Shown here: positions 1 through 9,500 of the stretch, piece after piece
Layout: each line of letters begins with the position of its first letter
Position numbering within the stretch: the first letter of the stretch is position 1
Source of the DNA: Dyella sedimenti
Lineage (GTDB): Bacteria > Pseudomonadota > Gammaproteobacteria > Xanthomonadales > Rhodanobacteraceae
Direction: 5' to 3'
DNA length: 64,000 bases
NCBI RefSeq assembly: GCF_022760995.1
Contig: NZ_JAKWJO010000003.1
Span: 310,001-374,000 of the forward strand
Notes under the pieces: generated by a model
Database searches by the model: none
Told to the model about the DNA's origin: nothing
What the model saw: only the letters and a program-made list of their open reading frames with translations
Made by a program: the position numbers and the translations under genes

Positions 1-965
1 CCGCGCCCGGGGTCTCGGGCGTGGTGCTGTTCTCGCGCAACTTCCAGTCGCGCGGGCAGCTGATGGCGCTGGTGGATGCGATCCGCGAGGCGGGCGGCGA
101 GGACCTGCTGGTCGCGGTGGACCAGGAAGGCGGCCCGGTGCAGCGCTTCCGCGAAGGCTTCACCCGGCTGCCGCCGCTGGCGGCGATCGGCGCGGTGTAC
201 GACCGCGATGCCGAGGAAGCGATCCGCCTCGCCGAGGAGCATGCCTGGGTCATGTCCAGCGAGTTGCGCGCCAGCGGCGTGGATTTCAGCTTCGCGCCGG
301 TGGTGGACCTGGCGCGCGGCAACGCGGCGATCGGCACGCGCGCCTTCCACGCCGATCCCGCGGCCGCCGCCGAACTCGCGCAGGCCTACGTGCGCGGCAT
401 GCACCTGGGTGGCATGGCCGCGGTGCTCAAGCATTTTCCCGGGCATGGCTCGGTGGCCGTCGACACGCACAAGGCGGCGGCGATCGACCCGCGTCCGCTC
501 GACGCGATCCGCCGCGACGACCTGGTGCCGTTCGTGGAAGGGCTGGCCGCCCATGCCGAGGCGGTGATGGTGGCGCACGTGATCTATCCCGAGGTGGATG
601 CGCAGCCGGCGGGTTTCTCGCGCCGCTGGATCGGCGGCATCCTGCGCGGCGAACTGGGCTTCGATGGCGCGGTCATCAGCGACGACATCAGCATGGCCGC
701 CGCCGGCGCGGCCGGCGGCGTCGCGGCCCGCGTCGCGGCGCACCTCGATGCGGGCTGCGACCTGGTGCTCGCCTGTTTCCCCGAGGTAGTGGAGGAAGCC
801 ATCATGGCCGTGCGCGGACGCGCCGCCACGGCGCCCGAACGGCTGGCCGCCCTGCGCGGCGCGGTGGCGTCCACCTGGGACGGATTGACCGACAACCCGC
901 AGCGCGAGCGTTTCATCGCGCGCATCACGGCGCTGGACGCCGCGCAAGGACAGACTCCCGCATGA
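1..965 (+). CDS. nagZ: Beta-N-acetylhexosaminidase NagZ, 5'-truncated by window edge
   Basis: Cytosolic glycoside hydrolase family 3 enzyme that removes N-acetylglucosamine from anhydro-muropeptides during cell-wall recycling. The reading frame is open from the first full codon (position 3), so the true start lies upstream. Visible family blocks are VVLFSRNF, the substrate-site VDQEGGPVQRF, the conserved KHFPGHGSV loop that carries the catalytic His, and the nucleophile region VISDDISM. Only the first few dozen residues are missing. The stop overlaps the next start in an ATGA arrangement, so nagZ and hpt are probably cotranscribed and translationally coupled. Family identity is certain from motifs; the role comes from family knowledge. 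Confidence 0.95.
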   Translation, partial: APGVSGVVLFSRNFQSRGQLMALVDAIREAGGEDLLVAVDQEGGPVQRFREGFTRLPPLAAIGAVYDRDAEEAIRLAEEHAWVMSSELRASGVDFSFAPVVDLARGNAAIGTRAFHADPAAAAELAQAYVRGMHLGGMAAVLKHFPGHGSVAVDTHKAAAIDPRPLDAIRRDDLVPFVEGLAAHAEAVMVAHVIYPEVDAQPAGFSRRWIGGILRGELGFDGAVISDDISMAAAGAAGGVAARVAAHLDAGCDLVLACFPEVVEEAIMAVRGRAATAPERLAALRGAVASTWDGLTDNPQRERFIARITALDAAQGQTPA

Positions 966-1510
966 CCGCTGACACCTTTCCGCTGGCCGCCGCCCTGGTC
1001 GAGGCCGACCTGCTGTTCGACCGCCCCGCGCTGGAATCGGTGATCGCCGACCTGGGCCGGCGCATCGATGCCGTCCTGGAAGGCGAGCGCGCGGTGTTCC
1101 TTACGGTGATGAACGGCGCGCTGATCTTCGCCGGGCAACTGGCCCTGGCCATCCGCACCGACCTCGAGTTCGATTACGTGCATGCCACGCGCTATCGCGG
1201 CGCCACCTCCGGCAGCGAGCTGGTGTGGCTGCGCGAACCCGCGGCCGAGCTGGCGGGCCGCACGGTACTGCTGGTCGACGACATTCTCGACGAAGGCCAT
1301 ACCCTGAAGGCGGTGCGCGACGACTGCCTGCGCCGCGGCGCGCGCCGGGTATTCATCGTCAGCCTGTGCACCAAGCGGCACGACCGCGTGGCCGAGGGCA
1401 TCGCCTCCGACTTCAATGGGGTGGAACTGCCCGACCGCTACGTGTTCGGCTTCGGCATGGACTACCACGAGCAGGGCCGCAACCTGCCGGGCATCTATGC
1501 GCTGCGGTGA
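962..1510 (+). CDS. hpt: Hypoxanthine-guanine phosphoribosyltransferase
   Basis: Purine salvage enzyme of 182 aa that joins hypoxanthine or guanine to PRPP, giving IMP or GMP. The PRPP-binding signature VLLVDDILDEGHTL sits mid-protein and the length fits the bacterial Hpt family. The ATG overlaps the nagZ stop by four bases. The next gene, a nucleoside phosphorylase that releases hypoxanthine from methylthioinosine, supplies this enzyme's substrate, so the pair forms a logical salvage route. The gene is sometimes labelled hypoxanthine-guanine or hypoxanthine-xanthine type; the sequence alone does not settle base preference. Confidence 0.93.
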   Translation: MTADTFPLAAALVEADLLFDRPALESVIADLGRRIDAVLEGERAVFLTVMNGALIFAGQLALAIRTDLEFDYVHATRYRGATSGSELVWLREPAAELAGRTVLLVDDILDEGHTLKAVRDDCLRRGARRVFIVSLCTKRHDRVAEGIASDFNGVELPDRYVFGFGMDYHEQGRNLPGIYALR

Positions 1511-1556
1511 GCGGCGCCACCGTGACCGACTTTCCCCTCCCATGCAGGAACGACCC

Positions 1557-2300
1557 GTGACTATCGACCTGGCCGTCATCGGCGGCAGCGGCTTGTACAA
1601 CTTCCCCGGCTTGGAGAACGCCACCCGCCAGCGTATCGACACGCCGTTCGGCGCCGCCTCCGGCGAGGTGGTGACGGGCGACTTCGCCGGCCGCCGGGTG
1701 GCCTTCCTGGCCCGCCATGGCGAAAGCCACACGGTGGCACCGCACCGGGTCAACTACCGCGCCAACCTGTGGGCGCTGCATGCGCTGGGCGCGCGCCGGG
1801 TGGTGGGCGTCAACGCGGTGGGCGGCATCCGCGCCGACATGGGGCCGCGCGTGATCGTGGTGCCCGACCAGATCATCGACTACACCCATGGCCGCTACAC
1901 CAGCTTCTGCGACGTGGAAGGCGCGGAGGTCCGCCACGTTGATTTCAGCGAGCCCTATACCGGGTCGCTGCGACGCCAGCTCATCGCGGCGGCGGGCAGG
2001 GCAGGCGTGCCGGTGATCGACGGCGGCTGCTACGGCGCGACCCAGGGTCCCCGCCTGGAGACCCGGGCCGAGATCGCCCGCATGAAGCGCGATGGCTGTG
2101 ATCTGGTTGGCATGACCGGCATGCCCGAGGCGGTACTGGCCCGCGAGCTGGAGCTGTCCTATGCCTGCCTGGCCCTGGTCGCCAATTTCGCGGCCGGCTG
2201 CGGCGACGAGGCGGAGATCAGCATCGAGGAAATCTTCGCCCATCTGGCGGCGGCCACCGCCGAGGTCCCCCGCATCGTTGGCGAGTTGCTCAAAAGCTGA
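1557..2300 (+). CDS. S-methyl-5'-thioinosine phosphorylase (MTAP/PNP family)
   Basis: Phosphorolytic nucleoside-cleaving enzyme of 247 aa. The glycine-rich phosphate-binding start (AVIGGSGLYNF), RHGESHTVAPHRVNYRAN and the TQGPRLETRAEI block place it in the MTAP/PNP family. In pseudomonads a protein of this type encoded next to nagZ acts on methylthioinosine rather than methylthioadenosine, so that name is preferred here by context. I chose the GTG at 1557 because AGGAA lies about 7 nt before it; an in-frame ATG at 1542 has no clear ribosome site. It follows hpt by 46 bp and is probably in the same operon. Confidence 0.85.
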   Translation: MTIDLAVIGGSGLYNFPGLENATRQRIDTPFGAASGEVVTGDFAGRRVAFLARHGESHTVAPHRVNYRANLWALHALGARRVVGVNAVGGIRADMGPRVIVVPDQIIDYTHGRYTSFCDVEGAEVRHVDFSEPYTGSLRRQLIAAAGRAGVPVIDGGCYGATQGPRLETRAEIARMKRDGCDLVGMTGMPEAVLARELELSYACLALVANFAAGCGDEAEISIEEIFAHLAAATAEVPRIVGELLKS

Positions 2301-2462
2301 GCAGCGGTTTGGCTTTTGATCGTGCCAAAGCATTTTTCGTATTGCGCTTTGCCACGAAACATGTTGATACTTCGCGCTGTGCCAGGGGCGGCGGACCAAG
2401 GGGTCAAGGTGGTTCAGCGCTATACCATGGTGCATCCAGTCCATGATTCAGAGGTTCACGCA

Positions 2463-2669
2463 ATGCGTTTCGGTACGGTCAAGTGGTTCAACGACGCCAA
2501 GGGTTTCGGCTTCATCGCGCCCGAGGACGGTGGGGAGGACGTGTTCGTCCACTTTTCGGCGATCAACGCCAAGGGCTTTCGCAGCCTGCAGGAAGGTCAG
2601 CGCGTGAAGTTCGAAGTCACCACGGGTCCCAAGGGTGCCCAGGCTTCGGGCGTCGAGATCGCTGGTTGA
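2463..2669 (+). CDS. Cold-shock protein, CspA family
   Basis: Small 68-aa single cold-shock domain that binds single-stranded nucleic acid and acts as an RNA chaperone. Both RNA-binding motifs are present: KGFGFIAP (RNP1) and DVFVHFSAI (RNP2), with the start [10 protein letters not shown] typical of the family. About 160 bp without other coding precedes it (2301-2462), longer than usual here and in keeping with the long leaders known for csp genes. A strong intrinsic terminator follows at 2711-2748. An upstream in-frame ATG at 2316 would add a non-family extension and is rejected. Confidence 0.95.
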   Translation: MRFGTVKWFNDAKGFGFIAPEDGGEDVFVHFSAINAKGFRSLQEGQRVKFEVTTGPKGAQASGVEIAG

Positions 2670-2710
2670 TTTCGGCGGGTCGGCGCAAGCGCCGGTCACC
2701 GATGTAGTCG

Positions 2711-2748
2711 AGCAAACCCCGCGTCGCCAGGCGCGGGGTTTGCTTTTT
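2711..2748 (+). terminator. Intrinsic terminator after the cold-shock gene
   Basis: A perfect 13-bp stem (2711-2723 paired with 2732-2744) closes an 8-nt loop and runs into a five-T tract (2744-2748). It lies 41 bp after the cold-shock stop and before the asparaginase gene, separating the two transcription units. Confidence 0.93.
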
Positions 2749-2774
2749 GGCGCGTTGCATCATGCGGAGTGGCG

Positions 2775-3794
2775 ATGGCAGACCGTAGAGATTTCCTCAA
2801 GGCATCCCTGCTGGGCGCCTCGGCCCTGGCGCTGGCCGGCAAGGCCGGTGCGGACACCGCGGGATCAGGCAAGCCGGCAGGCGGCGCGCGCGTGGTGTCC
2901 ACCTGGGACTTTGGCGTGGCCGCCAACCAGGCGGCATGGGCGGTGCTGGCCCGGGGCGGCCATGCGCTGGACGCGGTGGAGGCCGGCGCGATGGTGCCGG
3001 AGGCGGACCTGAAGAACCACAGCGTGGGGCGTGCGGGCTACCCGGACCGCGACGGCCATGTCACCCTGGACGCCAGCATCATGGACGCCGACGGCAGTTG
3101 CGGCGCGGTGGCCGCGCTGGAGCACATCGCCCATCCCATCCAGGTGGCGCGCCGGGTGATGGAGCGCACGCCGCACGTGCTGCTGGTGGGCGAGGGCGCG
3201 TTGCAGTTCGCGCTGGAGCAGGGCTTCCCCCGCGAGGAGCTGCTCACGCCCGAGTCGGAGCAGGCCTGGAAGGAATGGCTGAAGACCGCGCACTACCAGC
3301 CCTCGGCCAACAGCGAGGTGCGCGACTACGGCAAGACCGGCCTGCCCGGTGGCAAGGACAACCACGACACCATCGGCATGCTGGCCATCGATGCCAGCGG
3401 GCGACTGGCCGGCGCCTGCACCACCAGCGGCATGGCCTGGAAGATGCGCGGGCGCGTCGGCGACAGTCCCATCATCGGCGCCGGCCTGTACGTGGATGGC
3501 GAGGTCGGCGCGGCCACCTCCACCGGCGTGGGCGAGGAAGTGATCCGCAACGCCGGCAGCTTCCTGGTGGTCGAGCTGATGCGCCAGGGCCGCTCGCCGC
3601 AGGAGGCTTGCCACGAAGCCGTCATGCGCATCGTGAAGAAGCGGCCGGGCGCGTCGAAGGACCTGCAGGTGGGCTTCCTGGCCATGAATCGCTATGGCGA
3701 GGTGGGCGCATTCGCGATCCAGCCCGGGTTCTCCTATGCGGTATGCGATGCGCGCAAGCAGGATGGCCTGTTGCCGGCCAAGAGCGTGTTCTGA
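2775..3794 (+). CDS. Tat-exported N4-(beta-N-acetylglucosaminyl)-L-asparaginase family hydrolase
   Basis: N-terminal-nucleophile hydrolase of 339 aa, related to glycosylasparaginase, which splits the GlcNAc-asparagine link. The protein matures by autocleavage before the catalytic Thr199 in NHDTIGM; the TSGMAWKMRGRVGDSPIIGAG substrate region follows (positions about 218-238). The N terminus has a twin-arginine signal (DRRDFLK then an Ala/Leu-rich core ending AGKAGA), so it is folded in the cytoplasm and exported. ATG 2775 is preferred over GTG 2769 because GGAG lies 5 nt upstream of it. The cutC start follows its stop by one base, so the two form an operon. Natural substrate is unknown. Confidence 0.88.
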   Translation: MADRRDFLKASLLGASALALAGKAGADTAGSGKPAGGARVVSTWDFGVAANQAAWAVLARGGHALDAVEAGAMVPEADLKNHSVGRAGYPDRDGHVTLDASIMDADGSCGAVAALEHIAHPIQVARRVMERTPHVLLVGEGALQFALEQGFPREELLTPESEQAWKEWLKTAHYQPSANSEVRDYGKTGLPGGKDNHDTIGMLAIDASGRLAGACTTSGMAWKMRGRVGDSPIIGAGLYVDGEVGAATSTGVGEEVIRNAGSFLVVELMRQGRSPQEACHEAVMRIVKKRPGASKDLQVGFLAMNRYGEVGAFAIQPGFSYAVCDARKQDGLLPAKSVF

Positions 3795-3795
3795 G

Positions 3796-4527
3796 ATGGC
3801 AGCCCGCCTGCTGGAAGTGGCGGCCAACTCGCTGGCCTCGGCACTTGCCGCGCAGGAAGGCGGAGCGGGACGCATCGAGTTGTGCACGGCGTTGGAACTG
3901 GGCGGGCTGACGCCCTCGCATGGCGAGATCGCCCTGGTACGCGAGCGGGTGGCATTGCCGTTGTACGTATTGATCCGTCCGCGCGCGGGCGATTTTCTCT
4001 ACGGCGAGGGGGAACTGGAAACCATGCTGCGCGACATCGAGGCCTGCGCTGTGCTGGGTTGCGACGGCGTGGTGTTCGGCGTGCTCGATGCCGATGGGGA
4101 AGTGGACAAGGCGCGCTGCCGTGAACTCATGGATGCCGCCGGTCGCATGGGCGTGACGTTCCATCGCGCATTCGATCTGGTGCGGGATCAGGCGCGGGCG
4201 CTGGAAGACATTATCGCCCTGGGTGCGGAGCGCGTGCTGACTTCGGGCGGCGCACCTTCGGCGCCACAGGGCGCATCATGCATCCGCGAGCTGGTGATGC
4301 AGGCCCGCGGGCGGATCGTCGTGATGCCGGGCGCGGGCATCACGCCCGCCAATGCGGCCGGGTTGGCCACGGCGACCGGCGCCGTGGAATTCCATGCCTC
4401 GGCCAAGCGCGCGCATGCCTCGCGCATGGGTTATATGCGCGGGGATGCGTTGGGCATGGGCGATGGTGAGGTGCGCAGCGACACGGACGAGGTCAGGGCG
4501 CTGGTGCGGGCGTTGGCGGGTGGTTGA
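3796..4527 (+). CDS. cutC: CutC family protein
   Basis: TIM-barrel protein of 243 aa with the CutC hallmarks: an early RIELC block, LYVLIRPRAGDFLY, GVVFGVLDADGEVD, TFHRAFD and LTSGG. The family was named for copper homeostasis in E. coli, but a direct copper role is disputed, so the function should be treated as open. It begins one base after the asparaginase stop, so it is cotranscribed with it. No metal-binding Cys or His cluster beyond the family norm is visible. Confidence 0.85.
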   Translation: MAARLLEVAANSLASALAAQEGGAGRIELCTALELGGLTPSHGEIALVRERVALPLYVLIRPRAGDFLYGEGELETMLRDIEACAVLGCDGVVFGVLDADGEVDKARCRELMDAAGRMGVTFHRAFDLVRDQARALEDIIALGAERVLTSGGAPSAPQGASCIRELVMQARGRIVVMPGAGITPANAAGLATATGAVEFHASAKRAHASRMGYMRGDALGMGDGEVRSDTDEVRALVRALAGG

Positions 4528-4539
4528 GTGCAGCGCCGG

Positions 4540-4564
4540 GTCGCGCACTGGGTGCGCTCCTACA
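4540..4564 (+). repeat. REP element, family 1, single copy
   Basis: 25-bp copy of a dispersed palindrome whose core is GCGCACnnnGTGCGC followed by TCCTACA. It lies between the converging cutC and ABC-transporter genes. The same unit recurs six more times in this window, always outside genes. Confidence 0.8.
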
Positions 4565-4580
4565 GCCGGGCGGCGATGGA

Positions 4581-6350
<1,770 letters not shown>

Positions 6351-6390
6351 GAAGGGGCTGGCCGTGGCGTGGTGGTTGCGTGCAAGGCCG

Positions 6391-6455
6391 GTCGCGCACA
6401 GGGTGCGCTCCCACACGGGCGAAGCCACCTTGTGGGAGCGCACCCTGTGCGCGAC
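6391..6455. repeat. REP pair (BIME), family 1
   Basis: Two copies of the 25-bp unit in inverted orientation, 6391-6414 and 6431-6455, separated by 16 bp. The pair lies just upstream of the ABC exporter start and could fold into one long hairpin. Confidence 0.85.
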
Positions 6456-6498
6456 TTGACCCCATGGTCATGCAACGTGGGGCAATCCGCGATGGATA

Positions 6499-7095
6499 TC
6501 AATCCAGCCGCCGGGCCTTGTGGCGTCCGCGGCTGATGTCGGTGACGCGCGCCTGCGCTTCGTCCACGCGCCGCTCGGGCAACTGGATCTCCAGCGTCAC
6601 GCCGTCGGTGCCGAACCGTTCGTCCAGCACCTCGGCATCCAGTTCGCGCAGCCGCGCCTTGAGCAGGGCCAGTTCGGCGAAGTCACAGGCAAGGCCCAGC
6701 CGCGCCATCGCCACAATGGGCACGCGCTCGGCGCGGCGCAGGCACTCGGCGGCGGTGCCGCCATAGGCGCGCACCAGGCCGCCGGCACCCAGCTTGATGC
6801 CGCCGAACCAGCGCGTCACCACCACCACGGCGCGGTCGATGCCCTGGCCCTCGATGGCCTGCAGGATCGGCCGCCCGGCGGTGCCGCCGGGTTCGCCGTC
6901 GTCGTTGAAGCGGTAGTCCTGGCCGATGCGGTAGGCCCAGCAGTTGTGCGTCGCGGCCGGATCGCCGACCTGCCGCACGAAGGCCAGCGCCTGTTCCGCT
7001 GTCTGCACCGGCGCGGCCTGGGCGAGGAAGCGGCTTTTCCTGACGTCCTCGCTGTGCCGGCAGATGGCTGCGAGGGTGTACGGCATGTCACTCAT
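6499..7095 (-). CDS. YigZ/IMPACT family protein
   Basis: 198-aa protein with the UPF0029 N-terminal domain (conserved KSRFLA, THNCWAYRIG, DDGEPGGTAGRPIL and VVVVTRWFGGIKLGAGGLVRAY) and a C-terminal DUF1949-type ferredoxin-like domain. Bacterial YigZ proteins are thought to bind RNA or ribosomes by analogy with eukaryotic IMPACT; the biochemical role is not settled. The length matches the family. It may share a transcript with the hydrolase gene, which ends 33 bp upstream of it. Confidence 0.9.
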   Translation of the reverse strand: MSDMPYTLAAICRHSEDVRKSRFLAQAAPVQTAEQALAFVRQVGDPAATHNCWAYRIGQDYRFNDDGEPGGTAGRPILQAIEGQGIDRAVVVVTRWFGGIKLGAGGLVRAYGGTAAECLRRAERVPIVAMARLGLACDFAELALLKARLRELDAEVLDERFGTDGVTLEIQLPERRVDEAQARVTDISRGRHKARRLD

Positions 7096-7128
7096 GGGAA
7101 CGGTCGATTGGCGCGGTGGCGCGTATTC

Positions 7129-8562
7129 TCAGGCAATGACGGGGCCGGGGACGGGATGGCGGAAATCCTCCGGCGCCAGCCGGCGCGTGAGGCGGAATAC
7201 GCCCTCGTGGACGTGGCGCGGCAACACCACGTCCAGCACGGTGGCCTGGTGCGGGCCGAGCATGTGCAGCAGGTCGTCGCCGGCGGCGGTGCGCGCGATG
7301 GCGTGATGCACCAGGCCTTGGAGCAGCGCCGGCTGCACGGTGGCGCCATACGGCCGATGCGCCTTGACGGCGGCGCGCAGCGTGCGGCGCCCTGCGGGAT
7401 CGGCCACGCGCGGGGTGCCGGCGAGCAGGGCATGGTTGAGGAACAGCGAGACCACGTGGCGCTGGCGGCTGTTGGCCTGCCGGTCGAGCAGGAAACCCTG
7501 GGGCAGCCAATCAGGGTTCGGCGGATCGCCCGCGGTGAGCAGCAGGCGGCTGCCGATCAGCGGCTCGCCGCTTTCGTCGCCCAGGCGCACGATCACCAGG
7601 CTGCGCGGGTCGTGGATATGCACGCGGGCAGGGAAGGGGCCGACGGATTCGTGCTCCACCTTGTCCGCGTCGCGCCGCGCGTTCTCCGCCTCGAACGCGT
7701 CGCACAACCGGGCGTAATCCGCCGCATCGGCCACGCGCAGGCAGCGCAGCAGGGCGTCCACCGTCTCCGCCGGCGCGGCGGCCATGATGCCCTGGGCCTC
7801 GCCCGAATGGGCGGCACCGGCGATCAGCTTGAAGGCGCTGCGCGGCGCGCTGACCAGGTGCAGCGCCAGCGTGTTGTCGGCGGGCGCGCCGTCCGCGCGG
7901 GCGAGCACCGCATGGCGGGCGTTGAGGTTGGCGGCGGCGATGCGCACCACGCCATCGGAACCGTCCTCGCCGGTGTAGCTGTTGATATGGTCGTACAGCG
8001 AGCGGTCGGGACGGTCGCCGGTGAGCACGAACAGGAACTGGCCGCGCCGGGCGGGATCGTCGCCGTGGATGTGGTCGAGGTTGAGCGACAGCGATTCGGC
8101 ACTGCCCAGTTCCAGCCAGTCGAGGATGCGCTGGCCCGGTTCCACGCCGTCGGCCCAGGCGCGCAGGCGGCCGAGCACGCCCTTGCCGAGCTGCGCCAGC
8201 GCCGAGCCGAAATTGGCCGGCGCCAGCATCATCAGGTGGGTGAGCCGAAGGGCGTTGAAGGCGCCTGGGCGTTCGCGCTGCGCGCGCAGCCATTCACGCA
8301 CCACCGGGCCGCCGGTCGAGTGGGTGATGCAGGCAAAGCTCGCGTCTCCCAGTTCGAGGTCGCGCAGCGCATGGTCGAACGCGCGCACGATGTCGCCCAT
8401 GGTCACGGTATCGTCGAAGCTGACGTATTCGGACAGCCAGAGATCCGCGACCCGCAGTGGCACACCCTGGGCCGCCGCCTGTTGTTGCAGCCGTTGCGGC
8501 AGGGCGCCGTAGGTCGAGGTGTTGCTGACGCTCCAGCCGTGTACGAAGACGAGGGTGGTCAT
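7129..8562 (-). CDS. Alpha/beta hydrolase (esterase/lipase-like), cytoplasmic
   Basis: 477-aa protein. The N terminus (MTTLVFVHGWS) is the first strand and oxyanion loop of an alpha/beta hydrolase. The nucleophile elbow is CITHSTGGPVV, so Ser in THSTGG is the probable nucleophile, followed by MMLAPANFGS, which resembles PGAP1- or lipase-type acyl hydrolases. The C-terminal 200 residues are not recognised. No signal peptide is visible. I chose ATG 8562 because the extension to 8595 does not look like protein. It faces the divergent YdcF gene across 97 bp. Substrate unknown. Confidence 0.75.
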   Translation of the reverse strand: MTTLVFVHGWSVSNTSTYGALPQRLQQQAAAQGVPLRVADLWLSEYVSFDDTVTMGDIVRAFDHALRDLELGDASFACITHSTGGPVVREWLRAQRERPGAFNALRLTHLMMLAPANFGSALAQLGKGVLGRLRAWADGVEPGQRILDWLELGSAESLSLNLDHIHGDDPARRGQFLFVLTGDRPDRSLYDHINSYTGEDGSDGVVRIAAANLNARHAVLARADGAPADNTLALHLVSAPRSAFKLIAGAAHSGEAQGIMAAAPAETVDALLRCLRVADAADYARLCDAFEAENARRDADKVEHESVGPFPARVHIHDPRSLVIVRLGDESGEPLIGSRLLLTAGDPPNPDWLPQGFLLDRQANSRQRHVVSLFLNHALLAGTPRVADPAGRRTLRAAVKAHRPYGATVQPALLQGLVHHAIARTAAGDDLLHMLGPHQATVLDVVLPRHVHEGVFRLTRRLAPEDFRHPVPGPVIA

Positions 8563-8659
8563 GCCGGTTCCATGTCGTGCCGGGTGGCCGCGCACGCGCC
8601 CCCTCGGTCATATCGCCTCGCGTAAGATGCCACGACTTTCCAGGGTCCGGGGAAACCGC

Positions 8660-9412
8660 ATGCTTACCCTCCTGTTCGCGCTGCTGCTGGCGGCCGCCTT
8701 GCTCTATCGCTGGCGCTGGCGTCGTGGCGGCCATGCCTGCGTGGCATGCGCGCTGCTGCTGTTCTTTGGCGTCGGTTGCGGCGCGATCCCACGCCTGCTG
8801 CTGCATGCGCTGCAGGGGCCGGGCGTCGAGCCCGCGATCGCCTGGGCACCGCGCAACGCCATCGTGCTGCTGGGCGGCGGCACCGCGGTGGTGGAAGGCG
8901 AACCGCTACAGCCGTCCTATTTCGCCGACGGGCGCGTGCTGCGCGCGGCGCAGCTCTACCGCGATTGCAAGCAGGCCGGCAGGGAATGCCGGCTGCTGGT
9001 GAGCGGCGGCGATTCGCAGGGCCATGGCGAGGCCGAGTCGGTGGTTTACGGGCGCGCGTTGCGCCAGTTGGGCATTGCGCCGGAAGACCTGCTGCTCGAG
9101 ACGCGCAGCATGTCGACCTGGCAGAACGCGCAGTTCAGCCGCCCGCTGCTGGCCGCCTATGCGCCGCAGCACACGGTGCTGGTCACCTCGGGCATCCACC
9201 TGCGCCGCGCACTGCTGTACTTCGCGCATTTCGGCATCGTGCCGCAGCCGGTGGCGGGCGACTGGCTGAACAGCCGCCGCGAACTGTTCCCCGATTCCTG
9301 GAACTACGCGGTGACCGATGCCGTGCTGCACGAATACCTCGGCATCCTGCGCTACCACGTCTACAACGCGATGGGCTGGAACGCGCCCAGGGCGGCCGCG
9401 CTGCCGTCCTGA
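8660..9412 (+). CDS. YdcF/SanA-type DUF218 membrane protein
   Basis: 250-aa protein with two N-terminal hydrophobic segments (about 1-16 and 25-48) and a DUF218 domain: AIVLLGGG, LLVSGGDSQGHGEAE, LLLETRSMSTWQNAQFS, VLVTSGIHLRRALLYF and a late HEYLG. Such proteins (ElyC, SanA, YdcF) sit in the inner membrane with the domain in the periplasm and affect cell-envelope integrity in E. coli. A GGGGAAA ribosome site precedes ATG 8660. Confidence 0.85.
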   Translation: MLTLLFALLLAAALLYRWRWRRGGHACVACALLLFFGVGCGAIPRLLLHALQGPGVEPAIAWAPRNAIVLLGGGTAVVEGEPLQPSYFADGRVLRAAQLYRDCKQAGRECRLLVSGGDSQGHGEAESVVYGRALRQLGIAPEDLLLETRSMSTWQNAQFSRPLLAAYAPQHTVLVTSGIHLRRALLYFAHFGIVPQPVAGDWLNSRRELFPDSWNYAVTDAVLHEYLGILRYHVYNAMGWNAPRAAALPS

Positions 9413-9500
9413 CCCAAGTCATCGCCGTTCATTTTCCAGCCAGCTATCGAGTCCGTAACCGCGTAACCTTGCGCGGCTTTCCCAGTCCACGGGTTTCCCA

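Noticed and set aside
2301..2462. Defined promoter in the cold-shock leader
   Set aside because: TTGATC and TTGATA hexamers occur, but no acceptable -10 lies at the right spacing, so I do not call a promoter.
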